Shown here one piece after another: positions 62,181 to 64,000 of a stretch of DNA of 64,000 nucleotides. The stretch comes from Neobacillus ginsengisoli (lineage in GTDB: Bacteria > Bacillota > Bacilli > Bacillales_B > DSM-18226). Under the pieces are notes generated by a model. The model searched no databases and was not told the origin of the DNA. It saw nothing but the letters and a program-made list of their open reading frames with translations. Each line of letters starts with the position of its first letter. Position 1 is the stretch's first letter. Both the position numbers and the translations under genes were made by a program. The DNA lies in NCBI RefSeq assembly GCF_030813055.1, contig NZ_JAUSTW010000003.1:310001-374000 (forward strand), given 5' to 3'.

Positions 62181-63632
62181 TTAGTTTGCTACCAACCTTA
62201 AAGCGGTTTGCAGTTGAAGATCATTTTTCTCATTTTTCATTTCCTTTACCGCAGCCTCTTCTAATTTACCCGCTGTTTCCGAATCTATTTTTCCAGTTAC
62301 ATCTATTCCATTATGCTGCTGGAATCCTTTTACAGCAACTGCTGTTTCCGCACTGAAGTAACCATCTGTACGACCGGGAGCAAAGCCCAATCCTGCTAAA
62401 ATTTCTTGGGCGTTTTTGACCAGCTCGCTGTTCATATCCTGCTTTAACGGCTCTGTAACTTGTAACGGATGGGTATCAAAGATCGCCGGCTGTTTAATTG
62501 CTACATCAGGTTTAATACCCTTTTTATGAATCCAATTTCCATTTGGTGTAAGCCATTTAAACAGTGTTAATTTAATATTGCTGCCGTCACCCATCGGTAC
62601 TGCCTGTTGAACGGTTCCTTTTCCGAATGTGGTTTCCCCGACAAGCTCGTAGCCCGCTGCCTCCTGTAAAGAGCCTGCTAAAATTTCCGAAGCAGAAGCA
62701 CTTCCTTTGTTAATAAGTACGACGACCGGATAATCCTTTTTCTTGGAGAGGGTTGAGAAGTACCTGGTTTTTTCACCATTCCGCTGTTCAATTTGAACAA
62801 TCGGCTTATCTTTTGGTACAAATTCTTTTAAAATTTCTTCAACGCTGGATAAAAGCCCCCCGGGATTTCCGCGGACATCGATAATCAAGCCTTTAATTTG
62901 ATCGTTTTCCAACGAACTTAATTCCTTTTTAAAATCTGCCGCCGTGTTTTGTGAAAAGGAGGTTAACTCAATATAGCCGATCTTTTTCCCATCCTGTTTC
63001 TTAATCGAACCATGGACGGTTTCAAGCGGTATTTCATCCCTCGTGACAGCGATGGTGAGCGGCTCTTTTAAACTCTTTCGCGCGATTTCCAGATTTACCT
63101 TTGTACCTTTTTTACCGCGGATCTTTAATGTTGCTTTATTAAGGTCAAGTCCTTCGACACTTTCACCATTTACCTTTAATATTTGATCGTTCGGCTTCAA
63201 ACCCGCTTTTTCTGCGGGAGAATTTTTGAAAGGGGAAACAATGACAATTTTTCCATCCACCATCCCAACCTCTGCGCCAATCCCTTCAAACGAGGATTCC
63301 AGCGTTTGAGTAAATTGTTTCGCTGTATCCTTATCCATGTAGACGGAGTATGGATCCTTTAATACGGAAAGCATCCCTTGAATGGCACCCTCAACTAGCT
63401 TTTGACGGTCCACTTTTTCAACATAACGGTTTAAAATAAGCTCATATGCCTGATCCACTTTTTCCAGATTCGCTGAATCCATCTGATCGGCTTTCGTTGC
63501 TTTATCCTTTTGCATTACTGCTTGATTCAAGTTAGTGTTATTTGCCTCGAGCCACTGCATGCCGGCATAGGTTCCTCCGGCACCAGTAAGAAGTGATCCC
63601 GTCATCAGCAGGGCAATCCATTTTCGATTCAT
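62181..63632 (-). CDS. ctpB: C-terminal processing protease CtpB
   Basis: S41 serine protease; in B. subtilis it cleaves SpoIVFA to trigger pro-sigma-K processing. The ATG 63630-63632 (MNRKWIALLMTGSLLTGAGG) after GAGGAGG gives 483 residues with an N-terminal membrane anchor. PDZ domain about 115-200, catalytic S313 (KGSASASE), K338 and Q342 (GKGTVQQ), and a C-terminal peptidoglycan-binding repeat (NAQEILAGLGFAPGRTDGYF). Clustered with minJ and an M23 peptidase as in other Bacillus. Confidence 0.96.
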   Translation of the reverse strand: MNRKWIALLMTGSLLTGAGGTYAGMQWLEANNTNLNQAVMQKDKATKADQMDSANLEKVDQAYELILNRYVEKVDRQKLVEGAIQGMLSVLKDPYSVYMDKDTAKQFTQTLESSFEGIGAEVGMVDGKIVIVSPFKNSPAEKAGLKPNDQILKVNGESVEGLDLNKATLKIRGKKGTKVNLEIARKSLKEPLTIAVTRDEIPLETVHGSIKKQDGKKIGYIELTSFSQNTAADFKKELSSLENDQIKGLIIDVRGNPGGLLSSVEEILKEFVPKDKPIVQIEQRNGEKTRYFSTLSKKKDYPVVVLINKGSASASEILAGSLQEAAGYELVGETTFGKGTVQQAVPMGDGSNIKLTLFKWLTPNGNWIHKKGIKPDVAIKQPAIFDTHPLQVTEPLKQDMNSELVKNAQEILAGLGFAPGRTDGYFSAETAVAVKGFQQHNGIDVTGKIDSETAGKLEEAAVKEMKNEKNDLQLQTALRLVAN

Positions 63633-63763
63633 CCCGAACCTCCTCAAGTTCATATTATAAAAGTGCCTGTCCTTAAAAAAACGCACCTCTTTCATACCCG
63701 GTTATTAACATATATGTAAGGATGGGACGAGTTATGAATGATCGATGAAGGAATCGCAAATAC

Positions 63764-63792
63764 TAAAAAAAGGAAGAAGCTTAGCTTCTTCC
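63764..63792 (-). terminator. terminator after the M23 peptidase gene
   Basis: GGAAGAAGC pairs with GCTTCTTCC on the minus strand, followed by seven T residues. Confidence 0.88.
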
Positions 63793-63807
63793 TTTTCCAA
63801 TTCTATT

Positions 63808-64000
63808 TTATAGCGGCACAATCCCCATTGGATTAATGGCACTATGATATTTCCATGGTCCATTGTAAAGTTCAAAGTGCAAATGCTGACCTGTTGCTTC
63901 ACCGGTACTGCCCATAATTCCGACTTGCTGCCCTTTAGATACAACTTGTCCTTCTGATACCATACGTACCTGCATATGGGCATAAACAGTTGTGTAAATA
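63808..64000 (-). CDS. M23-family peptidase / EnvC-like murein hydrolase activator, C-terminal fragment
   Basis: Only the last 63 codons are in the window. The segment VYAHMQVRMVSEGQVVSKG, then VGIMGSTGEATGQHLHFEL, is the LytM/M23 core with the H-x-H metal motif (HLH). It ends PMGIVPL at 63808. Such genes lie between ftsEX and ctpB in Bacillaceae and cut or help cut cell-wall peptides; the N-terminal coiled coil lies outside the window. Confidence 0.9.
   Translation of the reverse strand, partial: IYTTVYAHMQVRMVSEGQVVSKGQQVGIMGSTGEATGQHLHFELYNGPWKYHSAINPMGIVPL

Noticed and set aside
63732..63983. 83-codon minus-strand frame at the window end
   Set aside because: It is a shifted frame over the M23 peptidase, whose GQHLHFEL motif is in another frame.

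Overview
The window is a chromosomal segment of a low-GC, spore-forming Bacillaceae (a Bacillus/Neobacillus-type genome). Gene order follows the B. subtilis chromosome closely: secG-est-rnr-smpB-ssrA, the cggR-gapA-pgk-tpiA-gpmI-eno glycolytic operon, rpoN(sigL), tRNA-Arg, clpP, crh-whiA-yvcK-rapZ-yvcI-trxB-yvcD, a complete his operon, yvoF-ppaX-yvoD-lgt-hprK, nagA-nagB-nagR, yvlD-yvlB, uvrB-uvrA, csbA, and minJ-ctpB with an M23 peptidase. Spore genes (a GerA-type germinant receptor fragment, a CotF-like coat protein, CtpB) agree with this. The species cannot be fixed from the window. Most genes are on the minus strand; clpP, nagABR, bcrC and the coat protein gene are on the plus strand.

Layout. 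0-2 kb: a truncated ger gene, a gene-poor stretch with a helix-turn-helix fragment, then tmRNA (ssrA), whose T-loop is split by a 282-nt group I intron with a complete set of helices, then smpB. 2-13.5 kb: RNase R, carboxylesterase, SecG and lower glycolysis with its repressor CggR and operator. 13.5-23 kb: sigma-54, tRNA-Arg(CCG), ClpP under a CtsR box, the Crh/WhiA/YvcK/RapZ group, thioredoxin reductase and a TPR protein. 23-29.6 kb: hisZGDBHAF(IE) from one sigma-A-like promoter. 29.7-38 kb: envelope and carbon-control genes (Lgt, HprK) and the N-acetylglucosamine operon with a NagR operator. 38-43.6 kb: UvrBA with a LexA box, and CsbA.

43.6-60.5 kb is an accessory block between csbA and minJ. 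It holds Fur-controlled FTR1 iron uptake with a small lipoprotein, a GTP-to-ribitylaminouracil gene set (ribA-ribD-HAD phosphatase), a two-component system behind a DedA protein with a decayed PAP2 domain, the undecaprenyl-PP phosphatase BcrC, a CadC-CadA-CzcD Cd/Zn efflux cluster, a Met-rich protein plus polyferredoxin, a NiCoT permease and a coat protein. 60.6-64 kb returns to the backbone (MinJ, CtpB, M23 peptidase).

Most notable points: (1) the group I intron in the tmRNA T-loop; (2) an in-frame UGA exactly at the first Cys codon of the CxxC motif in the CadA heavy-metal domain, with the rest of the reading frame intact and a bacterial-SECIS-like hairpin at the right distance, so either a selenocysteine CadA or a fresh nonsense mutation; (3) four intergenic arrays with different core sequences but the same 21-bp period (two helical turns), each lying between two co-directional transcription units; (4) a DedA protein fused to a PAP2 domain that has lost its catalytic residues, divergent from an intact PAP2 phosphatase.
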